From: Pseudomonas wadenswilerensis
GTDB taxonomy: Bacteria > Pseudomonadota > Gammaproteobacteria > Pseudomonadales > Pseudomonadaceae
Assembly: GCF_900497695.1 (NCBI RefSeq)
Contig: NZ_UIDD01000007.1
Location: forward strand, 1 to 64,000
Direction of reading: 5' to 3'
Length of the DNA: 64,000 bases
The position numbers were made by a program, and so were the translations under genes. Under the pieces are notes generated by a model that saw nothing but the letters and a program-made list of their open reading frames with translations, did not search any database and had not been told where the DNA came from. Below are positions 50,633 through 59,340 of the stretch, in pieces (positions within the stretch are counted from its first letter, which is position 1; each line of letters starts with the position of its first letter).

Positions 50633-51226
50633 TCAGGCCATCGAGTTCAGGCTTTCACCGCGCAGGGTTCGCTCGATCCCGCCCAGGAGCATGCTTTCCA
50701 TTAGCGCCAGGCCCTGGGCCTGGGGCAGTTGTGAGGTTTGCAGCCAGCCGGGCAGGCTGTTGAGCAGGTTGGCGATGACATGGGCGGTGGCTTGCAATGC
50801 CTTGCCGCGCAGGGTTGCCTTGGGCACCAGCAGACGCAGCAGGGCGCCTTCATACTGGTGACGCAGTTGGCCGATGCGCGCCTGTTGCTCGATACTCAAA
50901 CAACACAGGTCACGCTCGGCCAGTCGAAACTGCAACGGCCGCTCAGCATGCAAGCTCCAGTGGGCGGCAATCACTTCGCCCAGGGTCTGCTGCTGGCTGC
51001 GCCGCCCCGGGTTAAGGGTCGCCAGCAGCTCCTCGAACAACTCCTCGATCAGATCGAACAGCAAGTGCTGCTTGCTCGGAAAGTGGTGGTACAAGGAGCC
51101 TGCCGTCAGCCCCAGGTGGGCGGCCAGTTCACGCATGCTGACCTGGCCGAAACCCTTCTCGGCGAACAGTTCCAGGGCCTTGTCACGCCGCTCTTCAAAG
51201 TTCGCACAGCGCAAAGCGGCGTCCAT
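50633..51226 (-). CDS. TetR/AcrR-family transcriptional regulator
   Basis: 197 aa with an N-terminal TetR HTH (FEERRDKALELFAEKGFGQV, SMRELAAHLGLTAGSLYHHF, then PSKQHLLFDLIEELFEELL) and a variable all-helical ligand domain. It lies 11 bp downstream of the 3-hydroxyacyl-CoA dehydrogenase gene on the same strand. It may therefore control that dehydrogenase/thiolase operon (inference). Its effector is unknown. It converges on the T6SS immunity gene with a 1-bp gap. Confidence 0.9.
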   Translation of the reverse strand: MDAALRCANFEERRDKALELFAEKGFGQVSMRELAAHLGLTAGSLYHHFPSKQHLLFDLIEELFEELLATLNPGRRSQQQTLGEVIAAHWSLHAERPLQFRLAERDLCCLSIEQQARIGQLRHQYEGALLRLLVPKATLRGKALQATAHVIANLLNSLPGWLQTSQLPQAQGLALMESMLLGGIERTLRGESLNSMA

Positions 51227-51237
51227 GGCAGGGCTCC

Positions 51238-52086
51238 CTAGTAGGTGAAGAAACCGCGACCGCTCTTGCGCCCCAGGTAGCCGGCGGCAACCATTTCCTT
51301 GAGCAGCGGAGCAGGGCGATATTTGCTGTCGTTGTAGCCTTCGTGGAAGGCCTCGATGATCGCCAGCAGGGTGTCCAGGCCGATCAGGTCGGCCAGGGCC
51401 AGCGGGCCGATCGGCTGGTTGCAGCCCAGGCGCATGCCGGTGTCGATGTCTTCGGCGCTGGCCAGGCCTTCCTGGAGCACGAAGATCGCTTCGTTGATCA
51501 TCGGCACCAGAATGCGGTTGACCACAAAGCCCGGGCGGTTGCCGGCGCTGATCGGCGTCTTGCCGACCTTTTCGGTCAGGGCCAGGGCCTTGGCGTAGGT
51601 GGCATCATTGGTTTGCAGGCCGCGGATGATCTCGACCAGGGCCATCATCGGCACCGGGTTGAAGAAGTGCACGCCAATGAAGCGCTCAGGCTGGCTGACC
51701 GCCGCGCCCAACTGGGTGATCGACAGCGACGAAGTGTTGGTGGCAATCACGCACTGGTCGCTGACGCTGGCGGCGATCTGCTTGAGGATGCGCAGCTTCA
51801 GGTCGAGGTTCTCGGTGGCAGCCTCGATCACCAGCTCGGCCTGTTGCAGTTGCGCGTAGTCGGTGCTGGTGCGGATGCGCGCCACGGCGGCCTCGGCATC
51901 TTCAGCGGCCAGGGTCTGCTTGCTGACCTGACGCTCGAGGTTCTTGCGCAGGGTGGCTACACCACGCTCGAGGGCGGCGTCGGAGACATCGATCAGGGTC
52001 ACCTGGTAACCGGCCACCGCACACACCTGGGCAATGCCGTTGCCCATGGTGCCAGCGCCGATCACCGCAATATTCTCAATACTCAC
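51238..52086 (-). CDS. 3-hydroxybutyryl-CoA dehydrogenase
   Basis: 282-aa 3-hydroxyacyl-CoA dehydrogenase of the short PaaH/Hbd type, oxidising 3-hydroxyacyl-CoA with NAD+. NAD-binding is IAVIGAGTMGNGIAQVCAVA. The catalytic region is IGVHFFNPVPMMALVEIIRG, and NRPGFVVNRILVPMINEAIF leads into the C-terminal domain. The start is GTG 52086, with AAGGAG 6 nt upstream. It follows the thiolase gene by 14 bp, so the two form a beta-oxidation or acetoacetyl-CoA module. Confidence 0.92.
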   Translation of the reverse strand: MSIENIAVIGAGTMGNGIAQVCAVAGYQVTLIDVSDAALERGVATLRKNLERQVSKQTLAAEDAEAAVARIRTSTDYAQLQQAELVIEAATENLDLKLRILKQIAASVSDQCVIATNTSSLSITQLGAAVSQPERFIGVHFFNPVPMMALVEIIRGLQTNDATYAKALALTEKVGKTPISAGNRPGFVVNRILVPMINEAIFVLQEGLASAEDIDTGMRLGCNQPIGPLALADLIGLDTLLAIIEAFHEGYNDSKYRPAPLLKEMVAAGYLGRKSGRGFFTY

Positions 52087-52100
52087 CTTGTACTCCTTGC

Positions 52101-53285
52101 TCAGACGCGTTCGAAGACGATGGCGATACCCTGGCCACCGCCGATGCACATGGTTGCCAGGGCGTAACGGCCCTGGATGCGCTGCAGTTCATGAATGGCC
52201 TTGGTGGCGATGATCGCCCCGGTGGCGCCGACCGGGTGGCCGAGGGAAATGCCCGAACCGTTGGGGTTGACCTTTTCCGGGTCGAAGCCCAGTTCACCGG
52301 CGACGGCGCAGGCTTGCGCGGCGAAGGCTTCGTTGGACTCGATCACGTCGAGGTCGGCAACGCTCAGGCCGGCCTTGTCGAGTACCTTGCGGGTCGCCGG
52401 TACCGGGCCCAGGCCCATCAGCTCCGGCTCGACGCCAGCGTGCGCGTAGGCCACCAGGCGGGCCAAGGGCTGCAGGTTATGGCGTTTGACGAAGTCACCG
52501 GTGGCCAGCACCAGGGCACCGGCGCCGTCGTTCAGGCCGCTGGCGTTGCCGGCGGTGACCGTGCCGTCTTTCTTGAATACAGCCTTCATGCCGGCCAGTT
52601 GCTCGGCAGTCACCTCGCCACGCACGTGCTCATCGACTTCGAAGCGTACCGGGCCTTTGCGGCTGGGAATCTCGATCGGCACGATCTGGCTGGCGAAGCG
52701 GCCCTCGGCGATGGCGCGGGCAGCGCGGCGCTGGCTGGTCAGGGCCAGTTCGTCCTGCATCTGCCGGGTGATGCCATTGCGTTCGGCAACGTTCTCGGCA
52801 GTGATACCCATATGGAAGCCGGCGAAGGGGTCGTGGAGGATGCCGAGCATGTAGTCGATACCCTGCAGATCACCCATGCGCGCGCCCCAGCGGGCTTGCG
52901 GCAGCAGGTAAGGGCCGCGGCTCATGGATTCGGCGCCCGCGGCGACGACTGCTTCAGCGTCGCCCAGCAGCAGGCTTTGCGCCGCCGAAACGATGGCCTG
53001 CAGGCCCGAGCCGCACAGGCGGTTGACGTTGAATGCCGGGGTCTCCTTGGGGATGCCGGCATTCATTGCCGCGACCCGCGCCAGGTAGGCGTCGCGCGCC
53101 TCGGTAGGGATTACGTTGCCCATGACCACATGGCCGATCTGCTCAGGCGCCACGCCTGCGCGTTCGATGGCGGCGCGGGTCACGCTGCTGGCCAGGTCCG
53201 CCAGGGGCAGGTCCTTGAGGGCGCCGCCGAAGCTGCCAATGGCCGAGCGTACGGCGCTGACTACATAGATGTCCGGGGTATTCAT
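52101..53285 (-). CDS. Acetyl-CoA C-acetyltransferase (thiolase)
   Basis: 394-aa thiolase with the nucleophilic Cys in NVNRLCGSGLQAIVSAAQSL, the His in NPNGSGISLGHPVGATGA, and the C-terminal Cys in YALATMCIGGGQGIAIVFER. Length and sequence match the degradative/biosynthetic acetoacetyl-CoA thiolases (AtoB/PhaA/PcaF relatives). Chain-length preference cannot be assigned. It is the first gene of a unit with the dehydrogenase and TetR regulator. ATG 53285 is chosen by homology. Confidence 0.92.
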   Translation of the reverse strand: MNTPDIYVVSAVRSAIGSFGGALKDLPLADLASSVTRAAIERAGVAPEQIGHVVMGNVIPTEARDAYLARVAAMNAGIPKETPAFNVNRLCGSGLQAIVSAAQSLLLGDAEAVVAAGAESMSRGPYLLPQARWGARMGDLQGIDYMLGILHDPFAGFHMGITAENVAERNGITRQMQDELALTSQRRAARAIAEGRFASQIVPIEIPSRKGPVRFEVDEHVRGEVTAEQLAGMKAVFKKDGTVTAGNASGLNDGAGALVLATGDFVKRHNLQPLARLVAYAHAGVEPELMGLGPVPATRKVLDKAGLSVADLDVIESNEAFAAQACAVAGELGFDPEKVNPNGSGISLGHPVGATGAIIATKAIHELQRIQGRYALATMCIGGGQGIAIVFERV

Positions 53286-53455
53286 GAGCGACTCCAGTGT
53301 GCGAAAGCGTGGCGGGGCAGGGCCGGCGTCTGCCAGAATGCTGCCCACAGCCACCTTCAGGTTGGCTTTGAGTCTAGGCAAAGCCTGCGCGCGGGCCTAT
53401 GCCATAACTGTCCAGTGACACTGGTATTTTTTGCCACACCCTTGCGGAAACCGCC

Positions 53456-54487
53456 ATGCGGGAAAACGATACAGTCGCCGTTTATTTCGTTCGTACCATG
53501 CTCCATGCTTTGCGCGCCCAGCCTGAGCGGGCGGCCGCGTTGCTGGCCGAGGCCGGTATCGATCAGGCGGTCTTGGAATCGTCCGTTGCGCGCGTACCGG
53601 CACCGGCGTTTGCACGACTGTGGTTGCTGCTGATCGAAGCATTGAACGACGAGTTCTTCAACCTCGACAGCCATGGCATGCCCCAGGGCAGCTTTGCCCT
53701 GATCTGCCGGGGGCTGATCCAGGAGCCGACCCTGGAAAAGGCCCTGCGCCAGTGCCTGAACAACTTTGCGCTGTTCCTGCGCGATATTCGCGGGCAGTTG
53801 ACGATCAAGGGCGGGCGCGCAGTGATCAGCCTGCGCACCGGCATCGAAGATCCGCTGACCCGGGTGTACGCCGAAGAAACCTTCCTCGCCCTGGTGATCA
53901 GCCTGCTGTGCTGGCTGGCCGGGCGACGCATCGTGATCGACCGTACGGCGCTGGCCGACACGCGCCCGGCCCAGGAGGATGACCCATTGCTGTGGGGCGC
54001 CAACGTGCAACTGGGCAGTGGCCGTACCGAGATCGAGTTTGCTGCCGATTACCTGCGCTTGCCGGTGGTCCAGGACCTGGCGGCGCTTAAGACCTTCCTG
54101 CGCAGCGCCCCGCAATGGCTGGTGATTCGCTACCGCAACCAGAATGGCCAGGTGGCCCAGGTGTATCGCTACCTGCGCGCCCGCCAGTATGGCCAGTGGC
54201 CGACCCTGCTGGCCATGGCCGAACGCCAGGGCCTGAGCCCCAGCAGCTTTCGCCGCCAACTGGAGCGTGAGGGCCGCTCGTACCAGCAGATCAAGGACGA
54301 GGTGCGCCGGGCCATGGCGTTCGAATGCCTGCGCCAGACGCACCTGAGTATTGCCGAAGTCGCCGAGCACACCGGTTTCCAGGAGCCCAGTGCGTTTCAC
54401 CGGGCGTTCAAGAAGTGGACCGGCGAGAGCCCCGGCAGTTACCGCCAGCGCATGCTCAGTCCTGCAGGTGCGCCGCCAGTTGCTTGA
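53456..54487 (+). CDS. AraC-family transcriptional regulator (PF12625 N-terminus)
   Basis: 343 aa: a long N-terminal arabinose-binding-type regulatory domain (YFVRTMLHALRAQPERAAAL through about 230) and a C-terminal AraC double HTH (about 245-335; FECLRQTHLSIAEVAEHTGF, then SAFHRAFKKWTGESPGSYRQ). Such OruR/ArgR-like regulators often control a neighbouring catabolic operon. Here the divergent thiolase-dehydrogenase unit is the obvious candidate. The 3' end overlaps the convergent katB by 32 bp. Confidence 0.9.
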   Translation: MRENDTVAVYFVRTMLHALRAQPERAAALLAEAGIDQAVLESSVARVPAPAFARLWLLLIEALNDEFFNLDSHGMPQGSFALICRGLIQEPTLEKALRQCLNNFALFLRDIRGQLTIKGGRAVISLRTGIEDPLTRVYAEETFLALVISLLCWLAGRRIVIDRTALADTRPAQEDDPLLWGANVQLGSGRTEIEFAADYLRLPVVQDLAALKTFLRSAPQWLVIRYRNQNGQVAQVYRYLRARQYGQWPTLLAMAERQGLSPSSFRRQLEREGRSYQQIKDEVRRAMAFECLRQTHLSIAEVAEHTGFQEPSAFHRAFKKWTGESPGSYRQRMLSPAGAPPVA

Positions 54488-55985
54488 CCCTGACCAGGTC
54501 GCCACCGGCAACCTTGGCCACCCCCTTGCCATACTCCGGGTCGGCCTTGTACAGGTACGAGAGGATGGTGTGCTTGCTTTCGTCATCGCTGCTGGCCAGC
54601 GACTGGCCGAAGCTGTTGATCAGGTCGCGGCGGTTTTTGCTGTCGTAAGAACGGAACAGCTCGCCAGCCTGCCTGAAGTTCTGCTGACGCTCGATGCCCT
54701 GTTGCTGGGTATTGCCGCTCAAGGGCAACGGGCTGTAGCGCGCTGACTCGGTCGACGGGCGCGGCATCAGGCGGCTGGGCTCGTAATTGACCCCGCCGAC
54801 CGTGCGCGACGCGTTCAGGGCGCCATCCTGGTTGCCGTTGTTGACCTTGACCCTGGGCTGGTTGATCGGCAAGCCGGCGGCGTTGGCGCCAACCCGGTAC
54901 ATCTGGGTGTCGGCATAGGAGAACAGCCGGCCCTGTAGCAGGCGGTCTTCCGAGGGCTCGATGCCCGGAATCAGGTTCGAAGGCGCCAGCGCCACCTGTT
55001 CGGTTTCCTGGAAGTAGTTGCCGACATTGCGCTTGAGCACCATCTGCCCGACTTTGCGCTCAGGAACCCCTGGCCAGATCTTGGTAGGGTCCAGCGGATC
55101 GAAGTCAAAACCTGCCAGTTGCTCGGGCTTGAGGGTCTGGATATACAGGTCCCACTTCGGATGGTCGCCGCGGTTGATGGAATTGACCAGGTCGGTGGTC
55201 ATGTGGCTGAAGTCATGGCCCTGCAGCTTGGCCACTTCGCCGGGGTTGAGGTTCTTCTGACCTTGCAAGGTTTTCCAGCGGAACTTCACGTAGGTGGTTT
55301 CGCCATCCCTGTTGACGAACTTGTAGGCGTGAACACTGTTGCCGTCCATGTGCCGGTAGCTCAGTGGCGTGCCTTCGTTGGAGTAGAGCAGGGTCAGGGT
55401 GCGGGTGGCTTCGGGCATATGCGAGAGCAGGTCGAAGCGCCGGGCGTCGTTGCCCAGGTTGGTGCGCGGGTCGGGCTTGAAGGCGTGGACCATGTCGGGG
55501 AACTTGATCGCATCGCGGATGAAGAAGGTCGGGAAGTTGTTGCCGACCAGGTCCCAGTTGCCATCGGCGGTGTAAAAACGGGTGGCAAAACCGCGCGGGT
55601 CGCGCAGGGTTTCTGGTGAATGCAGGCCGTGCACCACCGAAGAGAAGCGCACGAACACCGGGGTTCGCTCCCCCGGGGTGAACACCTTGGCCCGGGTCAG
55701 CTCGGAAATGTCGCTGGAGGCGATGAACTCGCCATGGGCACCGGTACCGCGGGCATGAACGACACGCTCAGGTATGCGCTCGCGGTCGAAGCGCTGAAGC
55801 TTCTGGATCAACTGCACATCCTGCAGCAGGGCGGGGCCAGTGCCGCCGGCAGTCTGCGAGTTCTGGTTGTCGCCTACCGGGGCGCCGTTGTCGCGGGTCA
55901 GCGGAGCGGCGAGGGCGCTGCTGGCAATCAGCACGGCCGAGGCGAGTATGCCCAATGTGTAGCCTGAAAAACTGCGGGTGCTCAT
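54456..55985 (-). CDS. katB: Periplasmic clade II-type catalase KatB
   Basis: 509-aa haem catalase with a signal peptide (GILASAVLIASSALAAPL), which places it in the periplasm like P. aeruginosa KatB. The active-site His is in RIPERVVHARGTGAHGEF, the Asn in WDLVGNNFPTFFIRDAIKFP, and the proximal haem Tyr in RLFSYADTQMYRVGANAAG. ATG 55985 is chosen because it gives a clean signal peptide and AGGA lies 8 nt upstream. In P. aeruginosa katB is peroxide-induced through OxyR. No OxyR box was verified here. Confidence 0.94.
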   Translation of the reverse strand: MSTRSFSGYTLGILASAVLIASSALAAPLTRDNGAPVGDNQNSQTAGGTGPALLQDVQLIQKLQRFDRERIPERVVHARGTGAHGEFIASSDISELTRAKVFTPGERTPVFVRFSSVVHGLHSPETLRDPRGFATRFYTADGNWDLVGNNFPTFFIRDAIKFPDMVHAFKPDPRTNLGNDARRFDLLSHMPEATRTLTLLYSNEGTPLSYRHMDGNSVHAYKFVNRDGETTYVKFRWKTLQGQKNLNPGEVAKLQGHDFSHMTTDLVNSINRGDHPKWDLYIQTLKPEQLAGFDFDPLDPTKIWPGVPERKVGQMVLKRNVGNYFQETEQVALAPSNLIPGIEPSEDRLLQGRLFSYADTQMYRVGANAAGLPINQPRVKVNNGNQDGALNASRTVGGVNYEPSRLMPRPSTESARYSPLPLSGNTQQQGIERQQNFRQAGELFRSYDSKNRRDLINSFGQSLASSDDESKHTILSYLYKADPEYGKGVAKVAGGDLVRVKQLAAHLQD

Positions 55986-56100
55986 GATGACTGTCCTGTC
56001 ATGGAAGGGGAGCAGCCGATGATAGAAACGACGGGACAGTGTACCCAGATGGGTTTTCATTACGCGGCGTCAGACTTCTCCCTAACTGGCTGGCGACTAT

Positions 56101-56136
56101 GGGGGGGGGGACCCGACACTGCCTCAGTGCCGGGTT
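56101..56136 (-). terminator. Hairpin and G10 tract between DapA-like gene and katB
   Basis: ACCCGACACTG-CCT-CAGTGCCGGGT (56111-56135) forms an 11-bp stem with one mismatch, just after the DapA-like gene (minus strand). It is flanked by an unbroken run of ten G at 56101-56110 instead of a T-run. It is probably a terminator-like structure. The homopolymer is unusual. Confidence 0.5.
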
Positions 56137-56148
56137 GCTGCAGCGCCG

Positions 56149-57033
56149 CTACGGCATTTGCTTGAGCAACTGCTGCAAGCGCGCCTGGCCTGCAGTGTCG
56201 AGGGCGAATACCGGCCGCCGCGGTTCACCCACCGGCAAACCGGTCATGCCCAGCCCGGCCTTGATGGTTGCCGGCAGGCCACCCTTGAGGATGAACTCCA
56301 ACAGTGGCAGTTGACGGTAGAACACCGCCTTGGCCGCGTTCAGGTCGTTGGCCTGCACGGCCTGGTACAGCTGCTGGTTCAGCGTGGGGATCAGGTTCGG
56401 TGCGGCGGTGCACCAGCCGCTGGCGCCGGCCACGAATGCCTCCAGGGCCAACGGGTTGCAACCGTTGTAGAACGGTACCTTGCCCTCGCCGAGCAACTGC
56501 AGCTTGTGCATGCGCTGGATGTCGCCGGTGCTCTCCTTGACCATGGTGACGTTCTCGACCTCGCGCACGATGCGCAGGATCAGCTCCACCGACATGTCGG
56601 TACCGCTGGTGGCCGGGTTGTTGTAGAGCATGATCGGCAGCTTGATGCTGGCGCCAATCGCTCGGTAGTGCTCGAAAATCTCCGCTTCGGTGAGCTTCCA
56701 GTAGGCCGCCGGCAGCACCATCACCGCATCGGCGCCGTGTTCCTGGGCAAAGCGCGCACGGCGAATGGCGCCGGCGGTGGTCAGGTCGGAGACGCTGACG
56801 ATGGTCGGTACCCGCCCGGCAATGTGGCGCAGGCTGAACGCGGCCACCTGTTGCCATTCCAGGTCGCTCAGGTAGGCGCCTTCGCCGGTGCTGCCGAGGG
56901 GGGCGATGGCATGCACGCCGCCGTCGATCAGGCGGTCGATCGAGCGGCCGAGGGCGTCGAGGTCAAGCTGCTCGCCGTCGGCACTGAACGGGGTGATGGT
57001 GTAGCCGATGATGCCGTGAAAAGTCTTGGACAT
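56149..57033 (-). CDS. Dihydrodipicolinate synthase/N-acetylneuraminate lyase-family aldolase
   Basis: 294-aa class I TIM-barrel aldolase. Features are APLGSTGEGAYLSDLEWQQV (the GxxGE substrate carboxylate loop), LPIMLYNNPATSGTDM (catalytic Tyr), and VENVTMVKESTGDIQRMHKL (Schiff-base Lys). It is not the housekeeping DapA by context: it sits in an operon downstream of a class II aldolase, next to XRE and AraC regulators. The substrate is probably a 2-oxo acid in a catabolic route (inference). Confidence 0.9.
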   Translation of the reverse strand: MSKTFHGIIGYTITPFSADGEQLDLDALGRSIDRLIDGGVHAIAPLGSTGEGAYLSDLEWQQVAAFSLRHIAGRVPTIVSVSDLTTAGAIRRARFAQEHGADAVMVLPAAYWKLTEAEIFEHYRAIGASIKLPIMLYNNPATSGTDMSVELILRIVREVENVTMVKESTGDIQRMHKLQLLGEGKVPFYNGCNPLALEAFVAGASGWCTAAPNLIPTLNQQLYQAVQANDLNAAKAVFYRQLPLLEFILKGGLPATIKAGLGMTGLPVGEPRRPVFALDTAGQARLQQLLKQMP

Positions 57034-57069
57034 GAAATCTACTCCGCAAGGTAAGTAAAAAAGCTCGGA

Positions 57070-57852
57070 TCAGTTCAGGCAGTCGCCATGCACCCGCAGG
57101 CACTGGCGCGCATAGTAGTTAAAGGCAGCGCTGTGGCGTTTGGGCCGGGAGATCCAGTCATGGGCTTCACGGCCCAGCTCAGGGGCAATCGGCTTGATGC
57201 TGCCGGCGGCCATGGCCAGCAGTTGCAGCTTGGCGGCGCGCTCGATCAACTGGGCAATCACGCAGGCTTCCTCGATGCTGGCGCCGGTCGACAACTGGCC
57301 GTGGTGCGAGAGCAGGATGGCGCGCTTGTCGCCCAGGGCTGCACTGATGATCTCGCCTTCTTCGTTGCCCACCGGCACGCCGGGCCAGGCTTCGAGAAAC
57401 GCGCAATCGTCGTACAGCGGGCAGAGGTCCATGTGCGACACCTCAAGCGGCACTTCGAGCATCGACAGGGCGGCGACGTGGGTCGGGTGGGTGTGGATGA
57501 TGCAGTTCACATCCGGCCGCGCGCGGTACACCCAGCTGTGGAAGCGGTTGGCCGGGTTGGGCATGCCCTGTCCTTCGAGCACTTCCAGGTCTTCGTTGAC
57601 CAGCAACAGGTTGCTGGCAGTGATTTCGTCGAATCCCAGGCCCAGTTGCTGGGTGTAGAAGGTGCCCGGTTGCGGACCGCGGGCGCTGATTTGCCCGGCA
57701 AGGCCGGAGTCGTGGCCGTTGTCGAACAGAATCCGGCAGGTCAATGCCAGCTTTTCGCGCACAGTCCACGTATTATCGGCAAGCGAGCCTTGCATCTGCT
57801 TAAGGGCCTTCTGGATCAGTTGGTCCTTGGGGAGTGCCATTGTCTTGGCCAT
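57070..57852 (-). CDS. Class II aldolase/adducin-family protein
   Basis: 260-aa Zn-dependent aldolase/adducin fold. Metal ligands are expected in CIIHTHPTHVAALSMLE (two His) and ILLSHHGQLSTGASIEEACV (His). ISARGPQPGTFYTQQLGLGF is the N-terminal Ser/Gly loop. The family includes fuculose-phosphate aldolases and decarboxylases, and the substrate here is unknown. It is promoter-proximal, 36 bp before the DapA-like gene, and divergent from an XRE-cupin regulator across an operator palindrome. ATG 57852 is chosen over an in-frame codon 33 nt upstream by homology. Confidence 0.88.
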   Translation of the reverse strand: MAKTMALPKDQLIQKALKQMQGSLADNTWTVREKLALTCRILFDNGHDSGLAGQISARGPQPGTFYTQQLGLGFDEITASNLLLVNEDLEVLEGQGMPNPANRFHSWVYRARPDVNCIIHTHPTHVAALSMLEVPLEVSHMDLCPLYDDCAFLEAWPGVPVGNEEGEIISAALGDKRAILLSHHGQLSTGASIEEACVIAQLIERAAKLQLLAMAAGSIKPIAPELGREAHDWISRPKRHSAAFNYYARQCLRVHGDCLN

Positions 57853-57952
57853 GGGGCTATCCTCGGTGGCGTGATGGATTGTCACGGCTGGCCCACCCCG
57901 GTTGCTTGGAAGGTGACGGGGTGGTCAATCTCATGACACAATCAAGGCTATA

Positions 57953-57967
57953 TGACACAAAGTGTCA
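57953..57967. promoter_or_regulatory. Operator palindrome between aldolase operon and XRE regulator
   Basis: TGACAC-AAA-GTGTCA is a perfect 6-3-6 inverted repeat. A half copy (TGACACA) lies at 57934-57940. Its position between the divergent aldolase operon and the XRE-cupin gene suggests it is that regulator's binding site. Confidence 0.65.
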
Positions 57968-58012
57968 TTAGCAAGAAAAAACTTGCCCATGGCATTGGGA
58001 AAATCGCGTCAC

Positions 58013-58549
58013 ATGTCTATCCGATTGAAATTGTTGAGAAAAAAACTGGGTATTACCCTGGATGCGCTGGCTGAGATGTCGGGCATGACCAAGAGTTACC
58101 TGTCCAAGGTCGAGCGCGGGCTGAACACCCCGTCGATAGCGGCTGCGTTGAAGCTGGCGCGTGCCTTGAACGTCAATGTCGAGGAGCTGTTTGCCGAAGA
58201 CCAGCCAGGCCAGGCCCGCTACAGCCTGGTGCGCAACCACGAACGTCAGGCGGTAGCGGGGCCGGGGCCAGGTTATACGGTGCTGACCAAGCAGATCGGC
58301 AGCCGCAGCCTGTTGCCCTTCATCATCAGCCCGCCGCCCGAGTTCAGCGATGCTTCGTTCAAGGAGCACCTGGGCGAGGAGTTCCTGTTCGTCCATGAGG
58401 GGCAGGTAGAGGTCGACTTCATGAACGAGCGGGTGATCCTCGAACGTGGGGATGCGCTGTATTTCAACGCTCAGACCCCACACCGCCTGCGCTCGCTGGG
58501 TGAAGTACAGGCCCAGTTGCTGGTGGTGGTGCACGACGCCGAGGGCTGA
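58013..58549 (+). CDS. XRE-family regulator with C-terminal cupin
   Basis: About 178 aa: an N-terminal HTH_3 (about 3-60; LLRKKLGITLDALAEMSGMT, then KSYLSKVERGLNTPSIAAAL) and a C-terminal small-molecule cupin (about 105-175; EEFLFVHEGQVEVDFMNERV, then ILERGDALYFNAQTPHRLRS). This architecture usually senses a metabolite of the adjacent operon. Two ATGs (57989 and 58013) are in frame and neither has a strong ribosome-binding site. I prefer 58013 because the HTH starts there. It overlaps the following AraC gene (TGATG). Confidence 0.85.
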   Translation: MSIRLKLLRKKLGITLDALAEMSGMTKSYLSKVERGLNTPSIAAALKLARALNVNVEELFAEDQPGQARYSLVRNHERQAVAGPGPGYTVLTKQIGSRSLLPFIISPPPEFSDASFKEHLGEEFLFVHEGQVEVDFMNERVILERGDALYFNAQTPHRLRSLGEVQAQLLVVVHDAEG

Positions 58550-59340
58550 TGCCAATGCGCGCAAACTCCCGATTCTGGCGTGACCCGGCGCTGCCTTTCA
58601 TCGAGGCGCGCAGCGTCGCCGATGGCCGCAAGGTCTGCTACGCGGCGCATTCGCACGAGAGTTTTTCGATTGGCGCAATCACGGCGGGGCGCAGTACCTA
58701 CCTCAGTGGCGACAGCCATCAGAACGTGGCCGCCGGTACCGTGGTGCTGATGAACCCAGGGGTGGTGCATACCTGCAATCCCATCGACGGTGAGCCCTGG
58801 TCCTACCTGATGCTGTATGTCGACTGGTCCTGGTTGCAGGCCCTCGGGTTCTCAGCGCCAACGGCGATCAGCAGCACGTTGGCGGCGCTGTTCGACGATC
58901 TGCGGCAGTTGTTCCATCTGCTGCTGGATGAGCAGCAACCGGCCGCTGGCAAAGAGGCAGCCTTACGGGTGTTTTTCCGCGGATTGAGCCAGCACCTGGG
59001 GGCTGGCGAGCAACCGGCGACCAAGGCTGACCAGCGGCTGCTGGCGGCTGCGGCATTCATTCGCGGCCATTGCACCGAGCCATTGCGCCTGGAGGACATC
59101 AGCCAGGCTGCCGGGCTGTCTACGTCCTACCTGATCCGGGCGTTCAAGCAGCAGTTTGGCCTGACGCCCCATGGTTACCTGCTCGACCAGCGCGTGCAAT
59201 ACGCCCGCGCTCAGTTGCGGCGCGGCCGGCAGATCGCCGTGGTCGCCATGGAGGCCGGTTTTGCCGATCAGGCGCATTTGCAGCGCGCCTTCAAACGCCA
59301 CCTGGCGGCGACGCCGGGGCATTACCGTTCAGCCCAGTAG
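58549..59340 (+). CDS. AraC-family transcriptional regulator with cupin sensor
   Basis: 263 aa: an AraC-type cupin sensor domain (AHSHESFSIGAITAGRSTYL, then GTVVLMNPGVVHTCNPIDGE) and a C-terminal double HTH (CTEPLRLEDISQAAGLSTSY, then ARAQLRRGRQIAVVAMEAGF). The HESFSIG and NPGVVHxC motifs are typical of AraC regulators of LysE-type amino-acid exporters, and a LysE gene is convergent just downstream with a 12-bp overlap. It overlaps the XRE gene start-to-stop, so it is co-transcribed with it. Confidence 0.88.
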   Translation: MPMRANSRFWRDPALPFIEARSVADGRKVCYAAHSHESFSIGAITAGRSTYLSGDSHQNVAAGTVVLMNPGVVHTCNPIDGEPWSYLMLYVDWSWLQALGFSAPTAISSTLAALFDDLRQLFHLLLDEQQPAAGKEAALRVFFRGLSQHLGAGEQPATKADQRLLAAAAFIRGHCTEPLRLEDISQAAGLSTSYLIRAFKQQFGLTPHGYLLDQRVQYARAQLRRGRQIAVVAMEAGFADQAHLQRAFKRHLAATPGHYRSAQ

